Positions 25,610-33,799 of a stretch of 64,000 nucleotides of DNA are shown piece by piece. The position numbers and the translations under genes are program-made. The notes under the pieces are model-generated. The model saw nothing but the letters and a program-made list of their open reading frames with translations. It did not search any database and was not told the DNA's origin. This stretch comes from Gymnodinialimonas sp. 57CJ19 (GTDB taxonomy: Bacteria; Pseudomonadota; Alphaproteobacteria; Rhodobacterales; Rhodobacteraceae): NCBI RefSeq assembly GCF_038396845.1, contig NZ_CP151587.1:2640001-2704000 (forward strand), written 5' to 3'. Every line of letters begins with the position of its first letter. The stretch's first letter is position 1.

Positions 25610-26800
25610 TCACGCAGCCATCAGGGCCGAAGCGGCAGGGTTGGAGCGGTAGTATTCCTGCGCCGCGGCAACGCCCGATCCAAGCCGAACGTCAAGGCCA
25701 AGATCGGCCATCACCATCTCGGCCGTGGCGATGCCGGACAGGGCCAGCACGTCCGTCAGACTGCCCAGATGACCGATGCGGAAGACTTTGCCCGCAACCT
25801 CGCCAAGCCCGACACCAAACGCCACGCCGTATTTGTCAGCTGCATGGGTAACTATCTCGGTGGCGTTGAACCCCTCGGGCGTCCGTATCGCACTGACGGT
25901 ATCAGAGTAGACGTCGGGCGAGGAGGCACAAAGCTCCAGCCCCCAAGCAGAAACAGCCTGACGCACACCTTCCGCAATGCGGTGATGACGGGCAAAGACG
26001 TTCTCCAACCCCTCTTCCAGAAGCATGTCCGTCGCCAGTTTCAACCCGTTCATCAGGCCTACGGGCGGCGTGTAGGGGAAGGCGTTGGCAGCATAGCCCT
26101 TGGCCATGTCATTGATGTCAAAGAAGGTGCGCGGCAGCTTGGCGTCCCGCGCCGCATCAATCGCATTCTGGGAGAAGCCCACGATCGCCAGACCGGCAGG
26201 CAACATGAACCCCTTCTGTGATCCGGTGACGGCAACGTCCACGCCCCATTCGTCGAAGCGGAAGTCCATCGACGCGATGGAGCTGACGCCATCCACGAAC
26301 AGCAAGGCAGGGTGGCCGGCGGCGTCCAGCGCGGCGCGCACGGCGGCGATGTCAGACTTCACGCCGGTTGCTGTTTCGTTGTGGGTGGCGAGCACGACCT
26401 TGATCTTGTGGTTGCTGTCGGCCTTGAGGATCTCCGTGTAGCGATCGGCTGGCAGGCCATCGCCCCAAGTCGTCTCCACGATCTGCACGTCCAGTTGATG
26501 GCGTTGGCACATGTCGATCCAGCGGTGGCTGAACATCCCGTTGCGCGCCGCCAGAACCTTGTCACCGGGAGACAGCGTGTTGGTCAGCGCCGTTTCCCAG
26601 CCGCCGGTGCCGGTGGAAGGGAAGATGAAGATATGCGCCGAATTCGACTTGAGGATCGTGCGAACGTTCTCGAGGCAGGGATGCAGGATCTTGCCGAACA
26701 TGGGCGAGCGGTGGTCGATCGTAGGCATGTAGCAGGCTTGGCGGATCGCCTCGGGCATATTGGTGGGGCCGGGGATAAAGACAGGGTTTTGCATGCTCAT
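25610..26800 (-). CDS. bhcA: Aspartate-glyoxylate aminotransferase
   Basis: 396 aa, class V aminotransferase. Transfers the amino group of aspartate to glyoxylate, giving glycine and oxaloacetate, the first and product-forming step of the beta-hydroxyaspartate cycle. PLP lysine Lys196 in GSQKGFMLP and PLP aspartate Asp170 in LFVDGVSSI are visible. The N-terminus (NPVFIPGPTNMPEAIRQA) matches the serine-glyoxylate aminotransferase group. AGGAGA precedes the ATG. First gene of bhcABCD. The IclR-type regulator bhcR, usually divergent from bhcA, is not here. Confidence 0.94.
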   Translation of the reverse strand: MSMQNPVFIPGPTNMPEAIRQACYMPTIDHRSPMFGKILHPCLENVRTILKSNSAHIFIFPSTGTGGWETALTNTLSPGDKVLAARNGMFSHRWIDMCQRHQLDVQIVETTWGDGLPADRYTEILKADSNHKIKVVLATHNETATGVKSDIAAVRAALDAAGHPALLFVDGVSSIASMDFRFDEWGVDVAVTGSQKGFMLPAGLAIVGFSQNAIDAARDAKLPRTFFDINDMAKGYAANAFPYTPPVGLMNGLKLATDMLLEEGLENVFARHHRIAEGVRQAVSAWGLELCASSPDVYSDTVSAIRTPEGFNATEIVTHAADKYGVAFGVGLGEVAGKVFRIGHLGSLTDVLALSGIATAEMVMADLGLDVRLGSGVAAAQEYYRSNPAASALMAA

Positions 26801-26978
26801 GACGCTCTCCTAATGCGATTTCAGGAGACCTTAATACAACGAGAGTCCAATGGTAATTTTTGCAGATTTCGGGCCTGATGGTGAAGGGTGTTTGATTTAA
26901 CCATTAAAATCAGCAAGTTGAATTTTTCATAATGTAAAATCATTTTTCACATTCAAACAACGCATCTTATGAATTTCC

Positions 26979-27002
26979 CGAACAATCAACATCGGTTGTT
27001 CG
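26979..27002. promoter_or_regulatory. 24-bp dyad upstream of bhcA, candidate operator
   Basis: CGAACAATC and GGTTGTTCG are inverted repeats with one mismatch and a 6-base spacer, about 180 bases upstream of the bhcA start. The size fits a dimeric regulator site, possibly for an IclR-type BhcR encoded elsewhere. Binding is inferred only. Confidence 0.45.
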
Positions 27003-27083
27003 TGCAGGCCGCATATTCCCGGCCCAAGTTGCGCCTTGGTCCGTGATGGCCCGATGCCGACTGCGGCTTCCCAAATGCAAAAT

Positions 27084-27110
27084 CCCCCACGTGGTCAAAG
27101 CACGCGGGGG
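27084..27110 (-). terminator. Rho-independent terminator of allE
   Basis: Read on the minus strand: CCCCCGCGTG, 7-base loop, CACGTGGGGG, then ATTTTGC, about 35 bases after the allE stop. One mismatch in the stem. Confidence 0.8.
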
Positions 27111-27145
27111 AACCTGTATTCATCAGCCGCTGTTCGCGACGGCGT

Positions 27146-27991
27146 CTAGGAAGCGGCAATTCCGGTGTGCGCAGGACGCAGCGCCATGTGGCGGTTCACA
27201 TCCTTGTAGAGCAGGTAGCGGAACGGACCGGGCCCACCGGCATAGCAGGCTTGCGGGCAGAACGCGCGCAGCCACATGTAATCACCGGCCTCAACCTCCA
27301 CCCAATCCTGGTTCAGGCGGTAGACGGCTTTACCTTCCAGCACATACAGCCCGTGCTCCATCACGTGAGTTTCCGCAAAGGGAATGACTGCGCCGGGTTG
27401 GAACGTCACGATGGTCACGTGCATGTCATGGCGCAGGTCTGACGGATCGACAAAGCGGGTCGTGGCCCATTTGCCTTCGGTATGGGGCATGATGCCGGGC
27501 TCTACATCATCTTCATGCCGGACGATGACGTCCGGGTGGGGCAGGCCGTCGACGGGCTCGTAAGCCTTTCGGATCCAGTGGAAGCGCACCGGCGCATCGC
27601 TGTCGTTCTTGAAGGACCAATCGGTCTGCGGTGGCAGGAAGACATAGCTTCCGGGGCGCAGGGCGTGGGTTGTGCCCTCAACCGTGATGTCTGCGGTGCC
27701 ATCGACGACAAACAGCACGCCTTCCGCACCGGGATCGGTTTCGGGCCGATCAGATCCGCCGCCGGGGCTGACTTCCATGATGTATTGCGAGAACGTCTCG
27801 GCAAAACCGCTGAGCGGACGCGACAGGACCCAAAGGCGCGTATTCTCCCAGAATGGCAGGAAGCTGGTCACGATATCCTGCATCGTTCCCTTTGGGATCA
27901 CGGCATAGGCGTCGGTGAATACAGCACGATCGGTGAGCAGTTGTTCCTGCGGCGGATGCCCCCCCGTGGGCGCGAAATAGCGAGACGTCAT
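27146..27991 (-). CDS. allE: (S)-ureidoglycine aminohydrolase
   Basis: 281 aa bicupin. Hydrolyses (S)-ureidoglycine to (S)-ureidoglycolate and ammonia, feeding AllA. The C-terminal cupin has the Mn-binding set Glu207, His209, His213 (ETHVMEHG) and Gln247, with the AllE/YlbA pattern YVLEGKAVYRLNQDWVEVEAGDY. It is a single gene with its own terminator, just upstream of and on the same strand as bhcA. Its presence implies that allantoate is opened by an allantoate amidohydrolase (AllC), which is not in this window, rather than by allantoicase. Confidence 0.92.
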   Translation of the reverse strand: MTSRYFAPTGGHPPQEQLLTDRAVFTDAYAVIPKGTMQDIVTSFLPFWENTRLWVLSRPLSGFAETFSQYIMEVSPGGGSDRPETDPGAEGVLFVVDGTADITVEGTTHALRPGSYVFLPPQTDWSFKNDSDAPVRFHWIRKAYEPVDGLPHPDVIVRHEDDVEPGIMPHTEGKWATTRFVDPSDLRHDMHVTIVTFQPGAVIPFAETHVMEHGLYVLEGKAVYRLNQDWVEVEAGDYMWLRAFCPQACYAGGPGPFRYLLYKDVNRHMALRPAHTGIAAS

Positions 27992-28533
27992 GACAACTCC
28001 GTTGGTGACAGCTTTTAAGGGATACTAGGCCCCATACCACGGTGCGGACTATTGCGATCTAGGGAAAGGCACCTTTTGCAAAAACCATAAAATGGGCGCG
28101 TTTAGATGCATGAACGCGAAACCGGTGCCGTGCCTGCCCTACGCGTTCAAAGCGCTGTCAAATCGGGCCGCGACACGATACCGAGGCGCCGCCCGAGGGC
28201 GACGTGCTGTGCCAAGATCTGTCAAGTGGCGCGATCCTCCGTCAGACCGACATCATTGATGTCCGGCCCCGTTGCGCCACCGCCGCGCTGATTTATCCAT
28301 CCCACGACTTGGCCAAGGATACCTTGGGCGTCGCCCAATGGGCCAAGCTTCGGGTGGAAGCGCGGGGGCCGAGCAGTGTGTTCAGGTCAAGCAAAGTGAT
28401 CCGCGCAGTGGCCACCCCGTCCATCGGACCTTCCAACACCTTTAACCCCGCCAAATCTACGACAGTTTGGTCGGGCGGGGTACCTTTCCGGGGACAGCGG
28501 AGCGCGCCAATCTGGGCGCCGCTCAGCCGTTGG
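27992..28533. other. 542-base gap with no supported gene
   Basis: Between the start of allE and the stop of guaA. It contains the allE promoter and the guaA 3' region. Two plus-strand open frames (28106-28291 and 28204-28566) and one minus frame (28293-28643) cross it, but none shows a ribosome site, signal or recognisable family; the last two overlap guaA. It may hold remnants of a decayed gene. Confidence 0.5.
28446..28480 (-). terminator. Possible terminator of guaA
   Basis: CCCCGCC and GGCGGGG pair across 21 bases, about 54 bases after the guaA stop on the minus strand. No long T run, so modest confidence. Confidence 0.4.
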
Positions 28534-30126
28534 CTATTCCCACTCGATTGTGCCCGGAGGCTTTGATGTGATGTCATAGGTGACGCGGTTGATCCCCGGT
28601 ACCTCGTTGATAATGCGCGTCGCGGTTTCTCCCAGAAACTCATGGCTGAAGGGGAAGTAATCGGCGGTCATCCCGTCCACCGAAGTCACGGCCCGCAAGG
28701 CGCAGGCGTAATCGTAGGTGCGACCATCGCCCATGACACCAACGGTGCGCACAGGCAGGATCGCGACGAAGGCCTGCCAGATCTCATCATAAAGCCCGTG
28801 CTTGCGGATTTGGTCGATATAGACCGCATCGGCCTGGCGCAGGATATCAAGCTTGGCGCGGGTAATCTCTCCGGGACAGCGGATCGCAAGGCCGGGGCCG
28901 GGGAAGGGGTGGCGGGCGATGAAATGCGCCGGAAGCCCCAATTCGTGACCCAAGGCGCGGACTTCATCCTTGAACAGCTCTCGCAGAGGTTCGACCAGCT
29001 TCAGGCCCATCTTCTCGGGCAAGCCACCGACGTTGTGGTGTGATTTGATCGTCACCGATGGGCCGCCGCTGAACGAGACGCTTTCGATCACATCGGGGTA
29101 AAGCGTGCCTTGGGCAAGGAAGGCCGCACCTTCGATCTGGTCGGCATATTTCTGGAAAACGTCGATGAACAGCTTGCCGATGATCTTGCGCTTGGTCTCG
29201 GGGTCGGAAACGCCTTCCAACTCGCCCAAGAACAGCTCTTGCTCTTCGGCGTGGATGACGTGGAGGTTCATGTGGTCGCGGAACATTTCGACCACGTCCA
29301 CACCTTCATTCAGGCGCAACAAGCCGTGATCCACGAACACACAGGTCAGCTGATCGCCGATGGCCTCATGCAGCAGCGCCGCCGTGACCGAGCTGTCAAC
29401 GCCGCCAGAAAGGGCACAGATCACCTTGGCGTCGCCCACCTGGGCGCGGATCGCCTCGATCGCCTGTTCGCGGTAGGCGCCCATGGTCCAATCGCCGCTG
29501 AAACCTGCAAGGCGCACGAAGTTTTCGTACAGCATTGCGCCGCGCGGGGTGTGGTGGACTTCGGGGTGGAACTGGACCGCAAAGAAGTTGCGCGATACGT
29601 CCGCCGTGATCGCATAGGGCGCATTGGGAGAGGTGCCATAAACCTCGAACCCCGGTGCCAGCTTGGCCACGTGGTCGCCGTGGGACATCCAGACCTGTTC
29701 AGACCCATCGGCGAACCAGCCCTGCAACAGCGCCAATGCGCCGGTGGGCTCCACGAAGGCACGCCCGAACTCGGCCGTGCCGCCGCCGCCGGAAATCTTC
29801 CCGCCGTGCACCTCGCCACCCAAATCCTGCATCATGACCTGTTGGCCGTAGCAAATGCCAAGGATTGGCACGCCCGCGTCATAGGCCGCTTTCGGCGGCC
29901 GAGGAGAGCCTTCGCGCGTCACTGAATCCGGCCCGCCGGAAAAGATGATCGCCTTGGGCGCGAATTCCGCGATGAAGGCGTCGTCGACGTTTTGATAAGG
30001 GTGAATCTCGCAATAAACGCTCAACTCGCGCAGGCGGCGGGCGATCAATTGCGTGACCTGCGATCCGAAGTCGATGATCAGCAGGCGTTCATGATTGGCG
30101 GGGTCTGGGACAGCGGCGTTGTTCAT
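28534..30126 (-). CDS. guaA: GMP synthase (glutamine-hydrolysing)
   Basis: 530 aa. Converts XMP to GMP with glutamine and ATP. N-terminal class I glutamine amidotransferase (catalytic Cys in GICYGQQ, His in FHPEVHHTP), ATP-pyrophosphatase domain with PP-loop SGGVDSSV, and the C-terminal dimerisation domain ending PPGTIEWE. The ATG at 30126 is preferred to a GTG two codons earlier. Monocistronic, divergent from the mttB-like gene. Confidence 0.97.
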   Translation of the reverse strand: MNNAAVPDPANHERLLIIDFGSQVTQLIARRLRELSVYCEIHPYQNVDDAFIAEFAPKAIIFSGGPDSVTREGSPRPPKAAYDAGVPILGICYGQQVMMQDLGGEVHGGKISGGGGTAEFGRAFVEPTGALALLQGWFADGSEQVWMSHGDHVAKLAPGFEVYGTSPNAPYAITADVSRNFFAVQFHPEVHHTPRGAMLYENFVRLAGFSGDWTMGAYREQAIEAIRAQVGDAKVICALSGGVDSSVTAALLHEAIGDQLTCVFVDHGLLRLNEGVDVVEMFRDHMNLHVIHAEEQELFLGELEGVSDPETKRKIIGKLFIDVFQKYADQIEGAAFLAQGTLYPDVIESVSFSGGPSVTIKSHHNVGGLPEKMGLKLVEPLRELFKDEVRALGHELGLPAHFIARHPFPGPGLAIRCPGEITRAKLDILRQADAVYIDQIRKHGLYDEIWQAFVAILPVRTVGVMGDGRTYDYACALRAVTSVDGMTADYFPFSHEFLGETATRIINEVPGINRVTYDITSKPPGTIEWE

Positions 30127-30238
30127 GGCCACGGATTAAGGCGCGTCGGGGCGGGGCGCAAGACATCGCATGTCGCATCCGCGTCCCACATGTCGCACTC
30201 CGGCGATGGAAACGTCCGAACACGGGCTAGGGAGGGAT

Positions 30239-31822
30239 ATGGAATTCACGCCGGTGGAGGATGTCATCATGGGCGACGCAGAACAAACAACAGGCAAGCG
30301 ACGGGCACGGGGTGGCGGTGGCGCAGCGCGTCGGGCGTCGCGTTCGGCCGTCAGCTTCGAGACCGCACGGTTCATCGAGCGCAAGATCCCCACCCTCGAT
30401 ATCCTGAACGATGAGGCGCTAGAGATCATCGAGGCAAATGCCGAAACGGTTCTGGAAGAAATCGGCGTCATGTTCGTGGAAAACCCCGCAGCGCTGAAGC
30501 GTTGGCGCGAGGCGGGTGCCGATGTGCGTGGCGAACGGGTCCATATTCCCCGTGGCCTTGCGCGGCAGTTGGTGAAAACCGCGCCCTCTAAGTTCACGCA
30601 AATCGCCCGCAACCGGGCCCGTGATGTGGAAATCGGCGGCAATACGATGGTGCTGGCACCGGTCTACGGCCCGCCGTTCGTGCACGATCACGGCGGCGGA
30701 CGGCGTTATGCCACCATGGCCGATTTTGAGAAGTTCGTGAAACTCGGCTATATGTCCAAGTGGCTGCACCATTCCGGCGGCACCGTTTGCGAGCCGACCG
30801 ATGTGCCGGTGAACAAGCGCCATCTGGATATGCTCTATGCCCATATGTCGTTGTCCGATAAACCCTACATGGGCTCGGTCACGGAGCCGTCGCGCGCGGT
30901 CGATTCCATTGAGATGTCGAAGATCCTGTTTGGCGCCGATGTGGTCGAAAACAATTGTGTCATGACCTCGTTGATCAACATCAACTCTCCGCTGACGTTT
31001 GACGGCGTAATGATGGGCGCGTTGGAGCATTATGCCGCCGCGGGCCAGGCCTCGATCATCTCTCCGTTCATCGTGGGGGGCGCGATGGCGCCGGTCTCTG
31101 TGGCCGGAACGCTGACCCAATGTCTGGCCGAAGGGCTGGCCGGGGTTGCCTATTCACAACTGGTGCGGGCGGGGTCGCCTGCGATCATGGGGGCGATGGT
31201 AACCTCCATCGACATGAACTCCGGCGCGCCGACCTTCGGCACACCTGAGGCGTCGCAGATCACTTACGGCATGGGCCAGTTGGCCCGTCGCTTGGGCCTG
31301 CCTTACCGTTCTGCCGGGGCGTTCACCGGCGCGAAGATCCCCGATGCGCAGGCCGGCTATGAAACCGCCAACTCCCTCAATATGGGGCTGCTGTCCGGGG
31401 TGAACTTCATGCTGCATTCGTGCGGTTGGTTGGAAGGCGGCCTGTCCGCCAGCCCCGAGAAGTTCGTGCTGGATGCCGACCAATTGGGCATTTTGCACCG
31501 GATGGCCGAAGGCGTGGCGGTCGATGAGAACGCCCAGGCCATGGACGCCCTGCGCGAAGTTGGCCCCGGTGGCCACTTCCTTGGCTGCGCCCATACCCAA
31601 GCCAATTACAAGGACGCGTTCTGGCGGACCAACGTGCTGGATTACAAACCCTATGAGACGTGGGCGGAAGAGGGCAGCCGCTCTACCTATGAACTGGCCG
31701 CCGCCAAGGTCGATCAGATGCTTGGCGACTATCAGCAGCCCCATCTGGACCCAATCACCGATGAGGCGCTGCGCGCATATGTGGCCGAGAAGAAGGCCTC
31801 TATGCCTGACGCGTTCATCTAG
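30239..31822 (+). CDS. MttB-family methyltransferase, non-pyrrolysine type
   Basis: 527 aa, trimethylamine methyltransferase superfamily (MttB). The frame is open without an internal amber codon, so this is a pyrrolysine-free member. Such members demethylate other quaternary amines (glycine betaine in MtgB and relatives) onto a corrinoid protein or have unknown acceptors. Conserved features are the TIM-barrel start DEALEIIEANAETVLEEIGV, GPPFVHDHGGGRRY and the C-terminal YVAEKKASMPDAF. The N-terminal 35 residues are Arg/Gly-rich. GGGAGGG lies before the ATG at 30239; a second good site (GGAGG) allows a start at 30269. No corrinoid protein gene is adjacent. A strong terminator follows. Confidence 0.85.
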   Translation: MEFTPVEDVIMGDAEQTTGKRRARGGGGAARRASRSAVSFETARFIERKIPTLDILNDEALEIIEANAETVLEEIGVMFVENPAALKRWREAGADVRGERVHIPRGLARQLVKTAPSKFTQIARNRARDVEIGGNTMVLAPVYGPPFVHDHGGGRRYATMADFEKFVKLGYMSKWLHHSGGTVCEPTDVPVNKRHLDMLYAHMSLSDKPYMGSVTEPSRAVDSIEMSKILFGADVVENNCVMTSLININSPLTFDGVMMGALEHYAAAGQASIISPFIVGGAMAPVSVAGTLTQCLAEGLAGVAYSQLVRAGSPAIMGAMVTSIDMNSGAPTFGTPEASQITYGMGQLARRLGLPYRSAGAFTGAKIPDAQAGYETANSLNMGLLSGVNFMLHSCGWLEGGLSASPEKFVLDADQLGILHRMAEGVAVDENAQAMDALREVGPGGHFLGCAHTQANYKDAFWRTNVLDYKPYETWAEEGSRSTYELAAAKVDQMLGDYQQPHLDPITDEALRAYVAEKKASMPDAFI

Positions 31823-31838
31823 GCCGTTCATGAAGTAT

Positions 31839-31885
31839 CGGGCGACTTTTTCCGGGATCAATGCCGGGGTGAGTCGCCCGTTTTT
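31839..31885 (+). terminator. Rho-independent terminator of the mttB-like gene
   Basis: CGGGCGACT pairs perfectly with AGTCGCCCG (9 bp; an inner CCGG/CCGG stem is also possible), followed by TTTTT. It begins 17 bases after the stop. Confidence 0.85.
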
Positions 31886-31954
31886 GTGGCAAAGCGGCCG
31901 CATTTCGAGGTTTGGCGCCCGAATCACGATCCGCGCGACTTTTCTTAAAATTGT

Positions 31955-32197
31955 CTAGGATTCGCCCCTTGCGGCGGCCAGTAGGGCGCTCATCACCTGG
32001 ACGTGGCGGGTGGGTGAATATCCCATGCCTCCGCCCATCCGTGCGGCATTCAGCATTTCCTCCTCTGCCAGTAGCTTTCCGACCGGTCGGCGCCTGGCTC
32101 GGCGGTGCGCATCCCCTGTAACACAAGCCAATGTGGCCGCTTTTACCAGAAGGCCGGGACGGTGCATCTGTGTCAGGTGAGTGGTCAGGTCGGTCAT
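31955..32197 (-). CDS. DUF6477 family protein
   Basis: 80 aa. Small protein of a family found mainly in Rhodobacterales: MTDLTTHLTQMHRPGLLVKAA at the start, LLAEEEMLNAARMGG, then YSPTRHVQVMSALLAAAR. An AAGGAG site precedes the ATG. Function unknown. It is divergent from the DUF6456 regulator gene, a pairing that appears characteristic, so a shared control is likely. Confidence 0.8.
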   Translation of the reverse strand: MTDLTTHLTQMHRPGLLVKAATLACVTGDAHRRARRRPVGKLLAEEEMLNAARMGGGMGYSPTRHVQVMSALLAAARGES

Positions 32198-32292
32198 ATC
32201 TAACGCTCCTTGGGAAGTTGATCTGATCCCAAGAATGCCCCCGGAACGGGGCGTGTTGCGCCATCGGGCAACTCTGCGTTCGGACCCTTCCC

Positions 32293-32317
32293 AATTGTTT
32301 ACGAATTAGAAACAATT
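32293..32317. promoter_or_regulatory. Perfect 8-bp dyad
   Basis: AATTGTTT / AAACAATT with a 9-base spacer. Candidate operator for the divergent promoters; regulator unknown. Confidence 0.5.
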
Positions 32318-32323
32318 TTGCAC

Positions 32324-32332
32324 TTATCCACA
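32324..32332 (+). promoter_or_regulatory. DnaA box
   Basis: TTATCCACA, the exact consensus for DnaA binding. A single box, so it is not an origin; it could couple the DUF6456 gene to replication initiation. Confidence 0.5.
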
Positions 32333-32407
32333 GATTTTAACGTTTCAGTAATCAATCCGGCGGAATCCTGCTGCGATACTTCTGCAACTTCAAAGGGCCC
32401 GACGGCC

Positions 32408-33547
32408 ATGATCCCCAACGCTCACAGCGAACCAGAAAACACCATGACGATGCCGGGATGGGTGCCAGAGGCGGCATGCCAATACCTTGCACATGTGGCT
32501 GAGGGGCAATCCTTGCGGAAGATCGCACAACGGACCGGGCAGGCGCCTTCGACGATCGCTCGTCGCATTCGCCAAATGGAAGCCCGGCGTGACGACCCAC
32601 TTATCGATGAAGTGTTGAGTACGCTGGCCGAAGGGCCCGGTACTCAAAGCCACCGGACAATGAACAAGGAGACGAGGCGCATGACTGCCCCAATACGGAT
32701 GCCGATTGATGACGAGGCTTTGGTCACACGGGAGGCCAGGCGCATTCTTCGCCGCCTGTGCGAGACTGGCGCGATCTTGGCGGTAGCTCAGGACATGGAC
32801 AAAGCCGTGGTGCTGCGCCAAGGCGCCGATGGAGATCAGACCCGCACAGCCGTGGTGGACCGCCGCGTGGCGCAGGCTTTTGCGGTGAAGGACTGGATCT
32901 CTTGCGTGCAGCAGGGCGGCAAACTGGCCCGCTACGCTATCACCGCGGTCGGGAAGACCGCCCTGAAACGCTTGTTGGAGGAAGACCGCAAGCGCCGCAT
33001 GGGCACCGCCGGTTTTGCCGAGGGCGCAACCGCCTTCCAGGGCCAGCACGCCACTTGGGGCACGCGCGATGTCGCGGGGGCGCAGGGAAAACGCGAAACG
33101 ATGCGGGTGAACCTGTCGGAATCGCCCTTGGCCGGGTTAGCACGCCGGAAGGGCCCCGATGGCAAACCCTTCTTGGGGCCAGAGCTGGTGCAAGCCGGAG
33201 AACGGTTGCGTGAAGAGTTCGAGCGCGCCCAGATGGGGCCCCGTGTCGGGCAGAACTGGGATCGGTTCCTTTCCGGATCGGACCGGGGCGGGTTCATGGC
33301 CGACGGCGGAATCGGAGAGGGCCCACGCGCCGCGCGCGCACGAGTATCCGATGCCCTCGATGCCCTTGGGCCCGGCCTTGGGGACGTGGTGATGCGGGTG
33401 TGTTGTTTCCTCGATGGGCTTGAGACCGCCGAGAAACGGCTTGGTTGGTCTGCACGGTCGGGAAAGGTGGTTCTGAAGATCGGTTTGCAGCGACTTTTGC
33501 AGCATTACGAATCCGTTTCAGACTTTCGGCCCGCAACGCGTGATTGA
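32408..33547 (+). CDS. DUF6456 helix-turn-helix protein
   Basis: 379 aa, predicted DNA-binding protein of a Rhodobacterales family. An N-terminal helix-turn-helix (AEGQSLRKIAQRTGQAPSTIARRIRQME, about residues 30-60) is followed by a linker and a second helical region, then the DUF6456 core (SPLAGLARRKGPDGKPFL through GPRVGQNWDRFL) in the C-terminal half. The start is ambiguous: the ATG at 32408 has AAGGG upstream, while ATG at 32444 would begin directly before the HTH. Divergent from DUF6477. Its role is not known to me; the DnaA box upstream and CtrA box downstream suggest a cell-cycle link. Confidence 0.78.
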   Translation: MIPNAHSEPENTMTMPGWVPEAACQYLAHVAEGQSLRKIAQRTGQAPSTIARRIRQMEARRDDPLIDEVLSTLAEGPGTQSHRTMNKETRRMTAPIRMPIDDEALVTREARRILRRLCETGAILAVAQDMDKAVVLRQGADGDQTRTAVVDRRVAQAFAVKDWISCVQQGGKLARYAITAVGKTALKRLLEEDRKRRMGTAGFAEGATAFQGQHATWGTRDVAGAQGKRETMRVNLSESPLAGLARRKGPDGKPFLGPELVQAGERLREEFERAQMGPRVGQNWDRFLSGSDRGGFMADGGIGEGPRAARARVSDALDALGPGLGDVVMRVCCFLDGLETAEKRLGWSARSGKVVLKIGLQRLLQHYESVSDFRPATRD

Positions 33548-33561
33548 AACAACACAGGGCT

Positions 33562-33611
33562 TTGTGGCGAGAATAGTGCTATTTTATTGAGTATTCAAAT
33601 TCTCGCCACAA
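33562..33611. promoter_or_regulatory. Perfect 13-bp inverted repeat
   Basis: TTGTGGCGAGAAT and ATTCTCGCCACAA with a 24-base AT-rich spacer. It begins 14 bases after the DUF6456 stop and ends four bases before a CtrA box. It could be the DUF6456 terminator or an operator for the downstream secreted-protein gene. A related half site (GTGGCGAAAAAT) occurs at about 33680. Confidence 0.6.
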
Positions 33612-33614
33612 TCA

Positions 33615-33629
33615 TTAACAAAGCGTTAA
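33615..33629. promoter_or_regulatory. CtrA box
   Basis: TTAA-N7-TTAA (TTAACAAAGCGTTAA), the full consensus for the alphaproteobacterial cell-cycle/motility regulator CtrA. It is 171 bases upstream of the secreted repeat-protein gene. Confidence 0.6.
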
Positions 33630-33734
33630 CGCAAAACTGGCGCTCGTAATGTGCTGATCTCAAGACAAAATTCCCGTCAGTGGCGAAAAATTGCGCAGAA
33701 AATCGACTATTTGAAAGAAAATTACATTTTAGAC

Positions 33735-33762
33735 TTGGACGGGAGGAAATCTTTGCTAACGT
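33735..33762 (+). promoter_or_regulatory. Sigma-70-like promoter
   Basis: TTGGAC, 16-base spacer, TAACGT, 38 bases upstream of the ATG of the secreted repeat protein. Prediction by inspection only. Confidence 0.4.
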
Positions 33763-33799
33763 AATTGGTGGGGGCGCTATTAACTGAGAAGGTGCCGAA

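Larger units (their letters stand above)
26801..27145. promoter_or_regulatory. AT-rich control region upstream of bhcA
   Basis: 345 bases without a gene. The stretch 26870-26965 is strongly AT-rich for this genome, with two near direct repeats (ATTTTTCATAATG at about 26924 and ATTTTTCACATTC at about 26942) and the dyad listed at 26979-27002. It should hold the bhc operon promoter; the other end holds the terminator of allE. Confidence 0.6.
32198..32407. promoter_or_regulatory. Divergent control region DUF6477 / DUF6456 with DnaA box and dyad
   Basis: 210 bases. Contains a perfect 8-bp inverted repeat (AATTGTTT and AAACAATT, 9-base spacer, 32293-32317) and a perfect DnaA box TTATCCACA (32324-32332) seven bases further. 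AT-rich compared with the flanks. Confidence 0.6.

Noticed and set aside
28204..28566. 120-aa open frame on the plus strand
   Set aside because: Overlaps the end of guaA, no ribosome site, no similarity that I recognise.
32324..32332. Replication origin
   Set aside because: Only a single DnaA box and no origin-type genes (dnaA, repABC, parAB) near it.
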